A program made the translations under genes and the position numbers. DNA of 64,000 nucleotides from Cupriavidus sp. 2SB (lineage in GTDB: Bacteria; Pseudomonadota; Gammaproteobacteria; Burkholderiales; Burkholderiaceae). Below, one piece after another: positions 46,016 through 56,276 of the stretch; the stretch's first letter is position 1, and each line of letters opens with the position of its first letter. The stretch lies in the NCBI RefSeq assembly GCF_005503625.1, contig NZ_SCMX01000035.1, positions 1 to 64,000 of the forward strand, read 5' to 3'. Under the pieces are notes generated by a model. The model saw only the letters and a program-made list of their open reading frames with translations, made no database searches and was not told where the DNA came from.

Positions 46016-46101
46016 TCATGCCTCCTTGGCTCTCGCGGCAGTTGCCGCCTACCAAACGATCGACCGGCGCCATGGCAGCGCGTTCCCCGAAGACAACGGG
46101 C

Positions 46102-46998
46102 TTATTGCGCCGGCAGTAAATCCTTCCTGATATCGGGCCATTCGCGCAGGAATGTCTCGGCGTCACGCCGGCCCAGGTCGTATGCGTGTGTCATCGCCTG
46201 GGGCTTCGTATAGTCCCAGCTTGAAATCGGCACGCGTTGCGAAGGTTGCAGATAAAGGCGGCGCTGGCCGCCCGTCTCGACGATGAAGCGGCGCGGACGC
46301 GGATAGAGACGCGTCACCAGCACCAGCACATTGCCCGGTGCATCGTCGAGCGCATCCACGGGTACGTTGTCCACCAGGCCACCATCGAGCACCGCGCGGC
46401 CATTGCGTCGCAGCACGGGCGTGAAGGGCGGCGTCGATGCCGATTGCAGCAATAGATCGGCAAGGTCCTCGGGCGAACGGCAATCCTGCGCGCGCACGAA
46501 CTCGGGGCGAAACCCAAGCGAGCGGCCCAGCCGCGGATGCAGCGTTTTCAGCAGGTGCTTGTCGATGTTGTACGCGAGCAGCCCGGCCGCCACTGCCAGA
46601 CGCGGACCGCTCCAGCGCGGGATATGCGCCACACCGATGCGAATCTCGGGCGCACCCTTCAGCCGCTCCAGCCGATTGTCGGAAAACAGCGAGAGCAGCG
46701 CATTGCGATAGATGCCGTAGTGTGGAAACACGCGCTCGCGGCGCAGCAGGTTGCCCCAATAGGCATTACGCGAATTGTCGGCCAGCACATCGCGGTAGTA
46801 CGCCATGGTCTGGTGCGAATCGTGCGCGTAGATCATGCACGCCGTGGCGGCCCCAGCCGAGATCCCGGCGATCACGCGCGGACGCAGTTGCAGTTCAGGC
46901 GCTACCGTGTCCCACCATCCGGCCTGCCACCAGCAGCGGTTGCCGCCGCCGGCAAAGACGACCTGGTCGAATATCTGGGAAGAGGAAGAAGATGCCAT
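46102..46998 (-). CDS. patatin-like phospholipase
   Basis: 298 residues from the ATG at 46998, five bases after the thioesterase stop. The oxyanion motif GGGN (about 17-20), the nucleophile in GISAGA (Ser47) and the catalytic Asp in DGGLVDNVP (about 203) make up a complete Ser-Asp dyad. No signal peptide, so cytoplasmic unless secreted by another route. It hydrolyses acyl esters of lipids. Close spacing suggests co-transcription with the thioesterase and perhaps tctCBA; why lipid hydrolysis should pair with carboxylate uptake is unclear. Confidence 0.87.
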   Translation of the reverse strand: MASSSSSQIFDQVVFAGGGNRCWWQAGWWDTVAPELQLRPRVIAGISAGAATACMIYAHDSHQTMAYYRDVLADNSRNAYWGNLLRRERVFPHYGIYRNALLSLFSDNRLERLKGAPEIRIGVAHIPRWSGPRLAVAAGLLAYNIDKHLLKTLHPRLGRSLGFRPEFVRAQDCRSPEDLADLLLQSASTPPFTPVLRRNGRAVLDGGLVDNVPVDALDDAPGNVLVLVTRLYPRPRRFIVETGGQRRLYLQPSQRVPISSWDYTKPQAMTHAYDLGRRDAETFLREWPDIRKDLLPAQ

Positions 46999-47003
46999 GT
47001 CGG

Positions 47004-47420
47004 TCAGAGCAGCGCGTAGGTCGTTGTCGCCTGCACCGCGAGCTTGCCATCCTGGCCGGTCAGTTCGATCTCGCCGAACACGACCGTCTTGCCGAGCCGC
47101 AGCACGTTGGCGCGGACCAGCACATCGCCGTCGATCACGGGACGCATGAAGTTGGTGGTGAGGGTCACCGTCGTCATTGGACGGAACTCGCCGAGCGCAG
47201 CGGAGATGGCGACGATCATCGCGGTGTCGGCGGCCGACATCAGCACCTGGCCGCACACCACGCCGCCTGCATGGCGGAAATGCTCGCGAAATGGCAGGCG
47301 CAGCGTTACGCCGCTGGCATCCACGGCTTCGGCGCGCAAGCCCAACTCGCGCACCCAGGGCGCAAGCACGCGCTCAAGCGTGGCCTCGATATCGGCAAGT
47401 GTGAAAGTGGCGGCAGGCAC
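47004..47420 (-). CDS. PaaI-family hotdog thioesterase
   Basis: 138 residues, single hotdog fold with HFRHAGGVVCGQVLMSAADTA (about 47-67), which contains the active-site region of PaaI/YbgC-like acyl-CoA thioesterases. It should hydrolyse an acyl-CoA, perhaps aromatic or medium-chain. It ends five bases before the patatin gene, so the two are coupled. It lies 99 bases past tctA. Confidence 0.85.
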   Translation of the reverse strand: MPAATFTLADIEATLERVLAPWVRELGLRAEAVDASGVTLRLPFREHFRHAGGVVCGQVLMSAADTAMIVAISAALGEFRPMTTVTLTTNFMRPVIDGDVLVRANVLRLGKTVVFGEIELTGQDGKLAVQATTTYALL

Positions 47421-47519
47421 GTTCCGGTCTCCTCGGCGCGCAGAGGTGTTGTTTGCGCCAATGATACAGAATCGCGCCCGCCGCGCTGCAGCCGGCCGGA
47501 CTTACCGCTCATGCGGCGC

Positions 47520-49034
47520 TTATGCGGCGTTGTCGGCCTCCGCACGCGACGTCGAGCGGGTGGCATGCCAGCGCAGCACGCGCGGCACCACCACCACGGC
47601 CACCGTCATGGCCAGGATCGTGGCGGAGATCGGCTGCTTCACGAACAGGCTCCAGTCGCCCTGGCCAATCGACAGTGCATTGCGCAGCTGCTTCTCGGCC
47701 ATCGGGCCGAGGATCAGGCCGACGATGACTGGTGCGGTCGGAAAATCGAAACGGCGCATTGCCATGCCGAGCAGTCCGATCACGAACAGCAGCAGCAGGT
47801 CGAACCACGACTGGCGGATGCCATAGGCACCGAGTCCCGCGAAAATCAGAATGCCACCATAGAGCAGCGGCGTGGGCACGCGCAGCATGCGCACCCACAG
47901 GCCGATGGCCGGCAGGTTCAGCACCAGCAGCATCACGTTGCCGATGTAGAGCGATGCGAGCAGGCCCCAGACCAGATCGCCCGATGTCTGGAACAGCATC
48001 GGACCCGGCTGCAGGTTGTAGTTCTGGAATGCGGCCAGCAGGATGGCCGTCGTGTTCGAGGTAGGAATGCCCAGCGTCAGCAGCGGGGCCAGCGTGGCCG
48101 TCACTGCGGCATTGTTGGCTGCCTCGGGACCCGCCACGCCTTCGATGGCGCCCACCTTGCCGAACTCTTCCTTGTGATTGGACAGCTTCTTCTCGGTGGC
48201 GTACGACAGGAACGTGGGAATCTCTGCGCCGCCTGCGGGAATCAGGCCGAACGGAAAGCCGATCAGCGTGCCGCGAATCCACGCGGGCACCGAGCGCTTC
48301 CAGTCCGAGCGATTCATATGCACCGAACTCAGCTTGTTGAAGCTGCCATCAGGTTGCGGGAAGAACGCGTTGAACAGTGCCTCGCCCACGGCGAACAGGC
48401 CCACGGCCACCACGACGATATCCACACCGTCGTACAACTCCTGCACGTTCATCGAATAGCGCGTCTGGCCCGACAACGAGTCCATGCCGATCAGGCCGAT
48501 GCCCAGACCCAGGAACAATGCAGTCATACCGCGCAGCAGCGACGAGCCCAGCACGGCAGAGACCGTCGTGAAGGCCAGCAGCATGATCATGAAGTATTCG
48601 CCCGGGCCGAACTGCAGCGCCACGTCCGCCGCCACCGGCGCGAACATCGACAGCAGCACGGTGGCGATCGTGCCCGCCACGAACGAGCCAATCGCCGCGG
48701 TGGCGAGTGCCGGACCCGCACGGCCGTTCTTGGCCATCAGGTTGCCTTCCATCGCCGTGACCATGGTCGACGATTCGCCCGGCGTGTTCATCAGGATCGA
48801 TGTCGTCGATCCGCCGTACATCGCGCCGTAGTAGATGCCCGCGAACATGATCAGCGCGGCAGTCGGTTCCACCTTGGTGGTCAGCGGCAGCAGCATGGCC
48901 ACGGTCAGTGCCGGGCCGATGCCGGGCAGCACGCCGATGGCGGTGCCGAGGAAGCAGCCCACCAGTGCCCACAGCAGATTGATGGGCGTGATGGCCACGG
49001 CAAAGCCGTGCATGAGTTGGTTCAGGGTATCCAT
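47520..49034 (-). CDS. tctA: tripartite tricarboxylate transporter permease TctA
   Basis: 504 residues from the ATG at 49034 (GGGAGG site); an upstream ATG at 49160 would overlap tctB. About twelve membrane helices and the family repeats [18 protein letters not shown] (about 27) and [15 protein letters not shown]. TctA is the large permease that imports a citrate-like acid with sodium, using ligand from TctC. The order tctC-tctB-tctA with all genes leftward is the standard one. Confidence 0.95.
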   Translation of the reverse strand: MDTLNQLMHGFAVAITPINLLWALVGCFLGTAIGVLPGIGPALTVAMLLPLTTKVEPTAALIMFAGIYYGAMYGGSTTSILMNTPGESSTMVTAMEGNLMAKNGRAGPALATAAIGSFVAGTIATVLLSMFAPVAADVALQFGPGEYFMIMLLAFTTVSAVLGSSLLRGMTALFLGLGIGLIGMDSLSGQTRYSMNVQELYDGVDIVVVAVGLFAVGEALFNAFFPQPDGSFNKLSSVHMNRSDWKRSVPAWIRGTLIGFPFGLIPAGGAEIPTFLSYATEKKLSNHKEEFGKVGAIEGVAGPEAANNAAVTATLAPLLTLGIPTSNTTAILLAAFQNYNLQPGPMLFQTSGDLVWGLLASLYIGNVMLLVLNLPAIGLWVRMLRVPTPLLYGGILIFAGLGAYGIRQSWFDLLLLFVIGLLGMAMRRFDFPTAPVIVGLILGPMAEKQLRNALSIGQGDWSLFVKQPISATILAMTVAVVVVPRVLRWHATRSTSRAEADNAA

Positions 49035-49071
49035 GTCAGAAGCCTCCCGTTGTTGGCAGTCAGGTGCGGAC

Positions 49072-49545
49072 TCAGAAGCCCGCCACCGGCAGCAGCGGCA
49101 GGTTGATGCCGAGCAGGAAATCGAACAGTGCCCACATCGGCACCGTGAGCAGCAAGCCAATCAGCGCATCGCGCACGATGCGACGGCTGCCGTAACCGCG
49201 TGCCACGCACACCATCATCAGCGTCGACGAGAACACGAAACCCAGCATGCCGATCAGTGCCATGTTGGCCACGAGGCCGGCTGCCACCCACAGGAAGCCC
49301 TTGAAATTGTGCGGCGCCGCGGGCAGCTCGGCATCTTCCTCCGGCATGTTGCGGAAGCCGCCGCGCACGCCTTGCCATGTCAGCAACGCACCGCATACGG
49401 CGAGGCCGATGGCGACGAGTGTGGGCACGAATCGCGGCGACAGGCCGGCGTAGCCTTCCTCGCCCGAAATGCCCGGCAGGCCGGCAAAGAAAAATACGGA
49501 CAGCGCCAGGACGGCGACACCGATGCAGACGTGGGACGGTTTCAT
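49072..49545 (-). CDS. tctB: tripartite tricarboxylate transporter small subunit TctB
   Basis: 157 residues from the ATG at 49545, four predicted membrane helices (about 7-25, 40-62, 85-105, 120-150) and the [14 protein letters not shown] motif seen after the first helix. It is the small permease partner of TctA. It is the middle gene of tctCBA, 37 bases before tctA. Confidence 0.9.
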   Translation of the reverse strand: MKPSHVCIGVAVLALSVFFFAGLPGISGEEGYAGLSPRFVPTLVAIGLAVCGALLTWQGVRGGFRNMPEEDAELPAAPHNFKGFLWVAAGLVANMALIGMLGFVFSSTLMMVCVARGYGSRRIVRDALIGLLLTVPMWALFDFLLGINLPLLPVAGF

Positions 49546-49609
49546 GATGGCGCTCCCGGATGAACGAGCCATCCGCGCTGTGCGGGGGATGTGGTGGGGT
49601 AAGGCGAGG

Positions 49610-49631
49610 GGACGCACCACGCGGTGCGTCC
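49610..49631 (-). other. hairpin between tctC and tctB
   Basis: GGACGCACC (49610-49618) pairs with GGTGCGTCC (49623-49631) over a 4-base loop, with no T run. Such a structure after the binding-protein gene could stabilise its part of the mRNA and raise TctC over the permease subunits, as in many binding-protein operons. Confidence 0.55.
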
Positions 49632-49693
49632 GGTCATGCCGATCTCTTGGATCGTTCTTGTGATGCGAATCGCGCGGGACGTGCTTGCGCGAA

Positions 49694-50662
49694 TTACTTC
49701 GCCACGCCCAGTTCGCGCAGCGTGCTACCCAGGCGCGCGGATTCCGCATCCACGAACTTGCCGAACTCGTCGCCGGTCAGCAGGAACGGCGTCCAGTCGT
49801 TCTTCTGCAGCGCGTCCTTCCAGACCTTGTTCTCGGTGCCCTTGACCACGGCATCGATCATGGCCTTGCGCTGTTCGGGCGTGGTGCCGGGCGCGCCGTA
49901 GACGCCGCGCCAGTTGTAGATCTCCACGTTCACGCCTTGCTCCTTGAGCGTGGGGATCTCGGCGGTGCGGTCCTTCGACGTCACGGCCAGCGCGCGCATC
50001 TTGCCCGTCTTGATGAACGGCAGGAATTCGGAAACGCCAGCGATGCCCACGGTCACGTGGCCGCCCAGGATCGATGCCGATGCCTCGCCACCGCCGGCAA
50101 ACGGCACGTAGTTGACCTTCTTCGGATCCACGCCCACTTCCTTGGCAATCAGGCCGGCCAGGATGTGGTCGATCGAACCCTTCGAGCCGCCGCCCCAGCT
50201 CACGCTGCCGGGGTTGGCCTTCAGTTGCGTGGTCAGGTCCTTGAGCGACTTGATCGGCGAATTGGCCGCCACCGTCAGCACCATCGTGTCGGCGAACAGT
50301 CGCGCGATCGGCGTGGCGTTCTTCAGCGTCACGGGTGGCTTGTTGGTCTCGATCGCACCCACCATCACCGCGCCGGTCACGATCAGCGCATTGGGGTTGC
50401 CCTTGTCCGTGTTCACGAACTGGGTCAGGCCGATGGTGCCGCCCGCGCCGCCCTTGTTGTCATAGGACGCGCTCTTGGCCGTGCCCGCCGCAATCATGGC
50501 CGCGCCGATGGTGCGGCCGGTCTGGTCGTAGCCACCGCCGGGATTGGCGCCGATCATCACCTTGAGGTTGTCCACCGCGTAGGCGGGCGCTGCCACCACG
50601 GCGGCCGCAAGCGTGGCCGTGGCAACGAAGGCGTGGGTAAATCGGGCAAGCGAGCGGGGCAT
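49694..50662 (-). CDS. tctC: tricarboxylate transporter binding protein TctC (Bug family)
   Basis: 322 residues from the ATG at 50662, with AGGAGA nine bases upstream. Signal peptide (about 1-30, ending AYA), then the Bug-type Venus flytrap fold with VMIGANPGGGYDQTGR (about 36-51) and VSWGGGSKGSIDHI. It captures a carboxylate in the periplasm and passes it to TctAB. Cupriavidus and Bordetella relatives carry hundreds of Bug proteins; few are linked to a tctBA pair, as this one is. Confidence 0.94.
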   Translation of the reverse strand: MPRSLARFTHAFVATATLAAAVVAAPAYAVDNLKVMIGANPGGGYDQTGRTIGAAMIAAGTAKSASYDNKGGAGGTIGLTQFVNTDKGNPNALIVTGAVMVGAIETNKPPVTLKNATPIARLFADTMVLTVAANSPIKSLKDLTTQLKANPGSVSWGGGSKGSIDHILAGLIAKEVGVDPKKVNYVPFAGGGEASASILGGHVTVGIAGVSEFLPFIKTGKMRALAVTSKDRTAEIPTLKEQGVNVEIYNWRGVYGAPGTTPEQRKAMIDAVVKGTENKVWKDALQKNDWTPFLLTGDEFGKFVDAESARLGSTLRELGVAK

Positions 50663-51070
50663 GGTGAGTCTCCTGGGTTTTATTGGCATCCTGGGCCGGA
50701 TTCTAGGAGCGCCGAACTGTCAAATTCCTGTCAAAACGACAGCTTTATGCTCGGGGTTTACGTGGGTGTCGCGGGCCCGTGCCGGTGTCCGTCTGCATGG
50801 CCCTTGTCGTTTTTTGGCATCGTCGGGTGTCCCATATCTGATCTGCACATCTTTGACTTGGCGGACGTCCGACATCTCTCTACGATTGACTTCGGTCATC
50901 TGCCGCACCGACACGGGCGCAGACGACGATGCGGAACACCTCCGCATGCAGACAAGGACCGCCGCACGACGAGGCGACGGCCACTCCGGATCTCGGGTAT
51001 CCGGAAATGCAGGTTTCGGGTAGGTCGGGTGTTTTAAAAAAGAAGCAGAGTGTCTAAGGGGTCAACACGC
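50663..51070. other. 408-base region before the unknown coiled-coil gene
   Basis: No gene is supported. It includes the promoter of the tctCBA operon (leftward) and that of the following gene (rightward). I saw no inverted repeat or operator of note. Short open frames here have no ribosome site or signal. Confidence 0.45.
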
Positions 51071-51565
51071 ATGGATACATCGATCAAGACGTCGGACGGC
51101 TGGCCGCCGGAGCTCGACGTGGGGGCCGATCGCGGCCTGTGGAAAAGCACGGTTGCCGCCGCCAACCAGGCGCTGGAAGCCGCCAAGGGCATGCAGGCAG
51201 CGGTCGGGCAGACGCTGAAGCTGCAGCACAAGATCATGGCGCTGCGCGACGAGCTGCATCGCGCCGAGGCCGAGCGCGATCTGTATCGCGACCTGCATAC
51301 GCGCACGGTCGATGAACTGAATCACACGCTGGATCTGAGTCCCTCCGAATGGCAGAGGCTACGCGCGGACAACGAGACGCTGCAGATCCGCCATCGCGCC
51401 TACAAGCTGCTGGTACAGCACTACGTGCGCGCTGGTACGCCGATCGATCCGGCCACGTTCGCGGACCAGCGCAGCCGCGTGCAGCAGCACATCCTGTTCC
51501 AGCGTCGCAAAGGTATTCCTGTCTCGGTCATCACGGCCGACGACATCGCATTCCTGCTGCGCTGA
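51071..51565 (+). CDS. unknown soluble protein with a coiled coil
   Basis: 164 residues from the ATG at 51071 (AAGGGG ten bases upstream); a GTG start at 51050 would add seven residues. No signal peptide or membrane helix. A helical, charged stretch at about 28-85 looks like a coiled coil (heptads of Leu/Ala with Lys/Glu). The second half has a compact, conserved-looking part (AYKLLVQHYVRAGTPIDP, then ITADDIAFLLR at the end). I do not recognise the family. Its end is 50 bases from the convergent diguanylate-cyclase gene. Confidence 0.65.
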   Translation: MDTSIKTSDGWPPELDVGADRGLWKSTVAAANQALEAAKGMQAAVGQTLKLQHKIMALRDELHRAEAERDLYRDLHTRTVDELNHTLDLSPSEWQRLRADNETLQIRHRAYKLLVQHYVRAGTPIDPATFADQRSRVQQHILFQRRKGIPVSVITADDIAFLLR

Positions 51566-51615
51566 CCGTACGCGTGACCTGTCACTGGTTTCTGGGGAGA
51601 CGACCATGAACTGCC

Positions 51616-53376
51616 TCATGCCTGGATTGGCGGCGCCGCTGCATTGCCGTCCTGCCCATCCGCCGCGCACACCTGATTGCGTCCCGCTGCCTTGGCGGCA
51701 TAAAGACGGCGGTCGACCGTCGCCAGCATGGCATCGAGTGTCTGGCACCCGTCGATCCCGGCTTCTGCGACGCCAATCGATACGGTGAAGCGGATGCGTC
51801 CGTCGGCCATCCCGGCTGGCGGCGCATCGGGCGCCGGTACAACGCCGAGCGTCTCCACGATTGCGCGCAGGCGCTCGGCGGTAGCGGTGGCTTCCGCCAG
51901 CGTGTCGCCCGGCAGCAGCACTGCGAATTCCTCGCCACCGATTCGTGCGGGCACATCCATTTCACGCAGGTTGTCGCGCAGCGCGTGCGACAACGCCTGC
52001 AGCACTTGGTCGCCGCTGGCGTGGCCCCATCTGTCGTTCACGCGTTTGAAGAAGTCGATATCGAGCATCAGCATGGCCAGTGGCTCGCCGTCGCGGTGCC
52101 GCCGCGCGGATTCGACGGCGAACCGGTTGCTGAACGATCGACGATTCGCCAGTTCCGTGAGCGGGTCGGTCTCCGCCATCGCCTGCAGCTTTTCACCGAC
52201 GGCAAGGTAGTGGCTGAACAGGTGGTTGACCACGCGCAGCGTGACCAGCATCAGCAGCGGCAACGCCAGCCAGATCGCCAGCAGCGGCAGGCTGGTCCGC
52301 TGGAACACCGCGCGATAGACATCGGCGTCATCGAAGGTCTCGAAGATCAGCCAGTTGCCGCGCCCGCCGGCCTGCTGGAACAGCAGATATTGCCCATCGA
52401 CATGCAGTATGCCGTTGCCCTTGGCAAACAAGTCGGCCAGCGACGTGTGGCGCCACCGCGCGCCCACATCGGCGGGCCAGCGCAGGTCGATCCGCTCCCT
52501 GCTGTCGCTCGTTGCGAAGATCGCGCCGTTGCGATCCATGAGATAGCGCACGGCGCCATGCTGTTCGGGTTCGCCGATCAGCGTGCGCAACTTCGGCAGG
52601 TCCACATCGAGCGCCGCCACGCCACGAAAACGATTGCCCACGTAGACCGGGATGCTCAGCGTCGTGGTGCGTTGCCGGGTACTCTCGAACTGCGTGTAGA
52701 TCGGCGCGAGCCGCATGATGCGCTCGGGATTCCGGTCGGGCAGCAGATTGCGGTAGTAGGGCATCTGGCTGAAACGTTGCATCAGCTCGCCGGCCTTGGC
52801 CTCGGACAGCGGCGGATAGGTGACATAGAAGCCGTTGCTCGAGATAAACGTGACGACGCTCTCGGTATCGTCGTTGCTGCGCTGGCTGATGCCTAGCACA
52901 TGGCTGAGTTGGCGCGCGGCGTAGAGATCCGAACGCAGATCCGCGTCGCGACGCTCGAATCCCTCCAGGCCATGCAGCCTGTCCGCAGAGACGCCCACCA
53001 CGGAAGCATCGCCCTCGGGGACCGCCATGGTCCATTCGGCGTGGTTGCGGGCGGCGTAGGCTTCCTCGATCACCGTATCGGTCGGCAATGCGTCGGGACC
53101 TTGCTGGATAGAGATCAGCTGCTGCGCGTAGTCGCGTACGAATTCGAGCTTGAAACGTTCGGCAGAGATCACCGCATCGATGCCGAGCGCGCGCAGGGTC
53201 AGGTCATGCTGGCGCGCGCCCAGTACGCGTTCACGCAACAGGTAGAGATCGCGCGCACCCACGCTGATCATCAACACCATGGCAATACCGAAACCCACTA
53301 CCACCACGCGATGCGGATGCATCAGCACCTCGCGAGGCAGCCATCGCGGGCTCGGTAGCAATTTGCGCCAACTCAT
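51616..53376 (-). CDS. membrane diguanylate cyclase with a periplasmic sensor
   Basis: 586 residues from the ATG at 53376 (GGGAG site). Helix at about 26-46, a large Cache-like periplasmic domain (about 50-365, with FISSNGFYVTYPPL and VAALDVDLPKLR), helix at about 372-395, then a GGDEF domain. The signature reads GGEEF (about 478) and is active-form. REMD five residues ahead is an intact RxxD inhibitory site, so product feedback by cyclic di-GMP is expected. No EAL domain. The signal is unknown. Confidence 0.93.
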   Translation of the reverse strand: MSWRKLLPSPRWLPREVLMHPHRVVVVGFGIAMVLMISVGARDLYLLRERVLGARQHDLTLRALGIDAVISAERFKLEFVRDYAQQLISIQQGPDALPTDTVIEEAYAARNHAEWTMAVPEGDASVVGVSADRLHGLEGFERRDADLRSDLYAARQLSHVLGISQRSNDDTESVVTFISSNGFYVTYPPLSEAKAGELMQRFSQMPYYRNLLPDRNPERIMRLAPIYTQFESTRQRTTTLSIPVYVGNRFRGVAALDVDLPKLRTLIGEPEQHGAVRYLMDRNGAIFATSDSRERIDLRWPADVGARWRHTSLADLFAKGNGILHVDGQYLLFQQAGGRGNWLIFETFDDADVYRAVFQRTSLPLLAIWLALPLLMLVTLRVVNHLFSHYLAVGEKLQAMAETDPLTELANRRSFSNRFAVESARRHRDGEPLAMLMLDIDFFKRVNDRWGHASGDQVLQALSHALRDNLREMDVPARIGGEEFAVLLPGDTLAEATATAERLRAIVETLGVVPAPDAPPAGMADGRIRFTVSIGVAEAGIDGCQTLDAMLATVDRRLYAAKAAGRNQVCAADGQDGNAAAPPIQA

Positions 53377-53600
53377 CGGAACGTCTCTCCCGGCAAGGCC
53401 CGCGTTTCGCGCCGTCGACAACGTCGGCATTCGGCAGGCGGTGGCAATGAGAAATGCAGCGTGCGGCAATGATGGCGCGCAGGCGTGTCCTGCGGCGCAA
53501 CCGGCACAGTGTAGTGCAGGCGCCTGGCGGCGGCTATCGCAGGGAATTGCGGTGGCGCAAGGAGAAGGAGAAGGGGGGAAGGGGAGGAAGGACGGCAGGT

Positions 53601-53627
53601 GCCGCGCGACGCCCGGCGTCGCGCGGC
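53601..53627 (-). terminator. strong palindromic hairpin after the MFS gene
   Basis: GCCGCGCGACGCC (53601-53613) and its exact complement (53615-53627) around a single base. It lies 17 bases past the MFS stop. No T run follows, so Rho or RNA stability may be involved. Confidence 0.5.
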
Positions 53628-53643
53628 AGACCGGTCTACGGGA

Positions 53644-54834
53644 TCAACGACGTTCTGTGCGGAAGTAGAGCAGGGCGAGCGCGGGCAGCGCAAACCCGAT
53701 CCAGCTTGCCAGCGGCCAGCCGGCCCGCGCAAATGCCCACGCGCCTACCGATGACCCGATGGCGCCGCCCACGAAGAAGATCGCCATGTAGAGACCATTG
53801 AGGCGGCTGCGGTGCGCCTCGGACAATGCAAAGATGGCGCGTTGGCCGATCACCAGATTCGTGGAGACGGCGAAGTCCAGCAGGATGGCCGCAGCCGTGA
53901 GCGACAACAACGAGAGCGTCGATCCTTCCACGCCGAGTCGGCTCAGCAGGAACGATCCCGCCCCCAGCGCCAGGGCGAGCGCGGTCATCTGGCGGCTGTG
54001 ACCGCGATCCGCATAGCGGCCTGCCATCGGTGCGGCGACGGCACCCGCCACGCCCACCAGCGCAAAGATCGCAATACCGGTCTGCGACATCCGGAAGGCC
54101 GGCCCGGCCAGGTACAGCGGCGTGGTGGTCCAGAACAGGCTGAACACGCCGAACATGCTGGCCTGGTACGCCGCACGGCGACGCAGCACCGGCTCGGTGC
54201 GCAGCAGGTGAATCATCGAACCGAGCAGCGCGATGTAGTGAACGCCTGGCGCGGGGCGGCGCTGCGGCAGCTTGCGCGCCAGCACCACGGCGAGCAGCAC
54301 CATGGCAACGGCCGATGCCGCGAAGATGGCGTGCCAGCCGAATGCGTCCGAGACCAGGCCCGCCACCGGGCGCGCCAGCATGATCCCCATCAGCAGGCCG
54401 CTGGTGACATTGCCGACGGCCCGGCCGCGCATGTGTTCGGGCGCGAGGTGTGCGGCAAATGGCACCAGCACCTGCACGGCCACGGAGCACAGTCCGATCG
54501 CGCATCCCGCCACCAGGAACACGCCAGCATGGGTGGACAGCGATGCAGCCAGTAGCGCCACCGCGCACCCGGCTACCAGCGTCAGCACGAGCTTGCGGTT
54601 CTCGACGATATCGCCGAGTGGCACCAGCAGCAGCAGGCCTACGCAGTAGCCAATCTGGATCAGCGTCACGATCAGGCCCGCCACCTCCGGCGAGAGGTGA
54701 AGCGCCTGCGCAATCGGCCCCACCAGCGGCTGGGCATAGTAGAGATTCGCGACGATCATGCCGCAGGCCACGGCCAGCAGCGGCGTGATCCATGCAGCGG
54801 GCGCGGCCGCGCGTTGTGCGGTGGTGGAGGTCAT
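53644..54834 (-). CDS. MFS transporter
   Basis: 396 residues with twelve predicted helices. The motif between helices 2 and 3 reads [12 protein letters not shown], and [20 protein letters not shown] lies near helix 5. The overall look is of the small-drug/sugar exporter group (YnfM-like). The substrate cannot be told. It stands alone, between the diguanylate cyclase and dinB. Confidence 0.88.
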   Translation of the reverse strand: MTSTTAQRAAAPAAWITPLLAVACGMIVANLYYAQPLVGPIAQALHLSPEVAGLIVTLIQIGYCVGLLLLVPLGDIVENRKLVLTLVAGCAVALLAASLSTHAGVFLVAGCAIGLCSVAVQVLVPFAAHLAPEHMRGRAVGNVTSGLLMGIMLARPVAGLVSDAFGWHAIFAASAVAMVLLAVVLARKLPQRRPAPGVHYIALLGSMIHLLRTEPVLRRRAAYQASMFGVFSLFWTTTPLYLAGPAFRMSQTGIAIFALVGVAGAVAAPMAGRYADRGHSRQMTALALALGAGSFLLSRLGVEGSTLSLLSLTAAAILLDFAVSTNLVIGQRAIFALSEAHRSRLNGLYMAIFFVGGAIGSSVGAWAFARAGWPLASWIGFALPALALLYFRTERR

Positions 54835-54930
54835 GGGGCGGCTTGTGGAGAGCTCCCCGCACCTGTTTCGGCGTACCGGGGGAAGCCGCCGATTCTACCG
54901 GGAGATAGATAGGCGTGCAGGGCGGAGGGC

Positions 54931-56163
54931 TTAGGCCGGTGGCTCGGCGCGGTCGCCCTCCTCCTGTCTTTCGTCGTGTGCGTCGACTTGTGAGTCTTCG
55001 GAACCGTCCTCGTCGAACCGGAATGCCTCCTGTACCGGCGCGGGGTTGTCGCCCTGCTCGGCGGCTGGCATCAAGGCACTCACGCGCACGCCAAGCAGCC
55101 GGATGCGGCGTTCCAGCGGAATGCGCTTCAGGCATTCCGTGGCGCCGCGCCGGATGTCGCCACCATCGGCGGTGTGCGCGGTCATCGTCAGATCGCGTGT
55201 GACCGTATGGAAATCGTCGAAGCGCAGCTTGATGCCGACGGTGCGCCCCACGTAGCCCTTGCGCCGCAGATCTTCGCCCACCCGCATGCACAGCTTCGTG
55301 AACTGCTCGGATAGCACGGGACGGTCCCCGCGCGGATGAAGGTCGCGCTCGAAGGTGGTCTCGCGGCTCATGGATTTGGGCTCGGAACTGACCACCACCT
55401 GGCGCTCGTCGCGGCCATGGGCCACTTCCACGAGCCACGCCGCATAGTTGCGTCCGAAATGGGTCTGCAGCAGCGCCAGATCCGCCTCGGCCAGCTGCGC
55501 CACGGTCTCGATGCCAATGGCCGCCAGCTTCTCCGCCGCCTTCGGACCAATCCCATTGACCTTGCGGGCCGGCAGCGGCCAGATCCGCAGCGGAATATCG
55601 GCAGGCGTCAGAATGGTCAGGCCGTTGGGCTTGTCGAGTTCCGAACCGATCTTGGCCAGCAGCTTGTTCGGCGCCACGCAGATCGAGCAGGTCAGGCCGG
55701 TGGCATCGTTCACCGCAGCCTTGATATCCGCAGCCACCTGCCTGGCCTCACCCTCAATATTCGTAAGATCGATATATATCTCATCGATCCCGCGATCCTC
55801 TATTTGTTCCGTGAATGTTCGTACAGCGGCCTTGAACAGTCCCGAGTAGCGGCGGTAAGCGTCGAAGTCGGTCGGCAGCAGGATGGCGTCGGGCGCGAGC
55901 TTGGCCGCCTTCATCATGCCCATCGCCGAAAACACGCCCAGCGCCCGCGCCTCGTAGGTGGATGTGGTGACGACGCCGCGCCCCACGTAGTCGCGCAGCC
56001 GCGCGTAGCGGCGGCTGCCATCCGGCAACGTCTCCGGTATCGCGTTGCGGCCCCCACCGATCACCACGGCCTGGCCGCGCAGATCCGGGTACCGCAGCAG
56101 TTCGACCGATGCGTAGAACGCATCCATGTCGAGATGAGCAATTCGCCGGGGTACGGAGGCCAT
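54931..56163 (-). CDS. dinB: DNA polymerase IV
   Basis: 410 residues, against 351 in E. coli. Y-family palm with catalytic Asp12 (HLDMDAFYASVE), and Asp127-Glu128 in GIDEIYID. Steric region, thumb (NGIGPKAAEKL helix-hairpin-helix) and little finger are all present. The extra length comes from a loop at about 40-60 and an acidic C-terminal tail (DEDGSEDSQVDAHDERQ); I saw no clear clamp-binding motif at the end. It copies past lesions with low fidelity. A LexA box lies 22 bases upstream of the start. Confidence 0.95.
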   Translation of the reverse strand: MASVPRRIAHLDMDAFYASVELLRYPDLRGQAVVIGGGRNAIPETLPDGSRRYARLRDYVGRGVVTTSTYEARALGVFSAMGMMKAAKLAPDAILLPTDFDAYRRYSGLFKAAVRTFTEQIEDRGIDEIYIDLTNIEGEARQVAADIKAAVNDATGLTCSICVAPNKLLAKIGSELDKPNGLTILTPADIPLRIWPLPARKVNGIGPKAAEKLAAIGIETVAQLAEADLALLQTHFGRNYAAWLVEVAHGRDERQVVVSSEPKSMSRETTFERDLHPRGDRPVLSEQFTKLCMRVGEDLRRKGYVGRTVGIKLRFDDFHTVTRDLTMTAHTADGGDIRRGATECLKRIPLERRIRLLGVRVSALMPAAEQGDNPAPVQEAFRFDEDGSEDSQVDAHDERQEEGDRAEPPA

Positions 56164-56184
56164 GAGTCAGAGGAGACGTTGGAT

Positions 56185-56204
56185 TACTGTATGGATGTAC
56201 AGTA
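56185..56204 (-). promoter_or_regulatory. LexA (SOS) box of dinB
   Basis: TACTGTATGGATGTACAGTA contains the E. coli-type CTGT-N8-ACAG with both outer TA pairs. It is 22 bases before the dinB ATG. No ribosome site is seen in the short gap, so the leader may be very short. The element should make dinB damage-inducible. Confidence 0.9.
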
Positions 56205-56276
56205 TAGTGTGGTCGCCAATTTAAGGAAACGGCGATCACACGCCCATCTTTATATCTATCACACGAATTTTAATGG

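Noticed and set aside
46437..49106. 889-codon open frame across the patatin, thioesterase and tctA genes
   Set aside because: It spans three supported genes on the other strand, and the product is His/Arg/Gln-rich.
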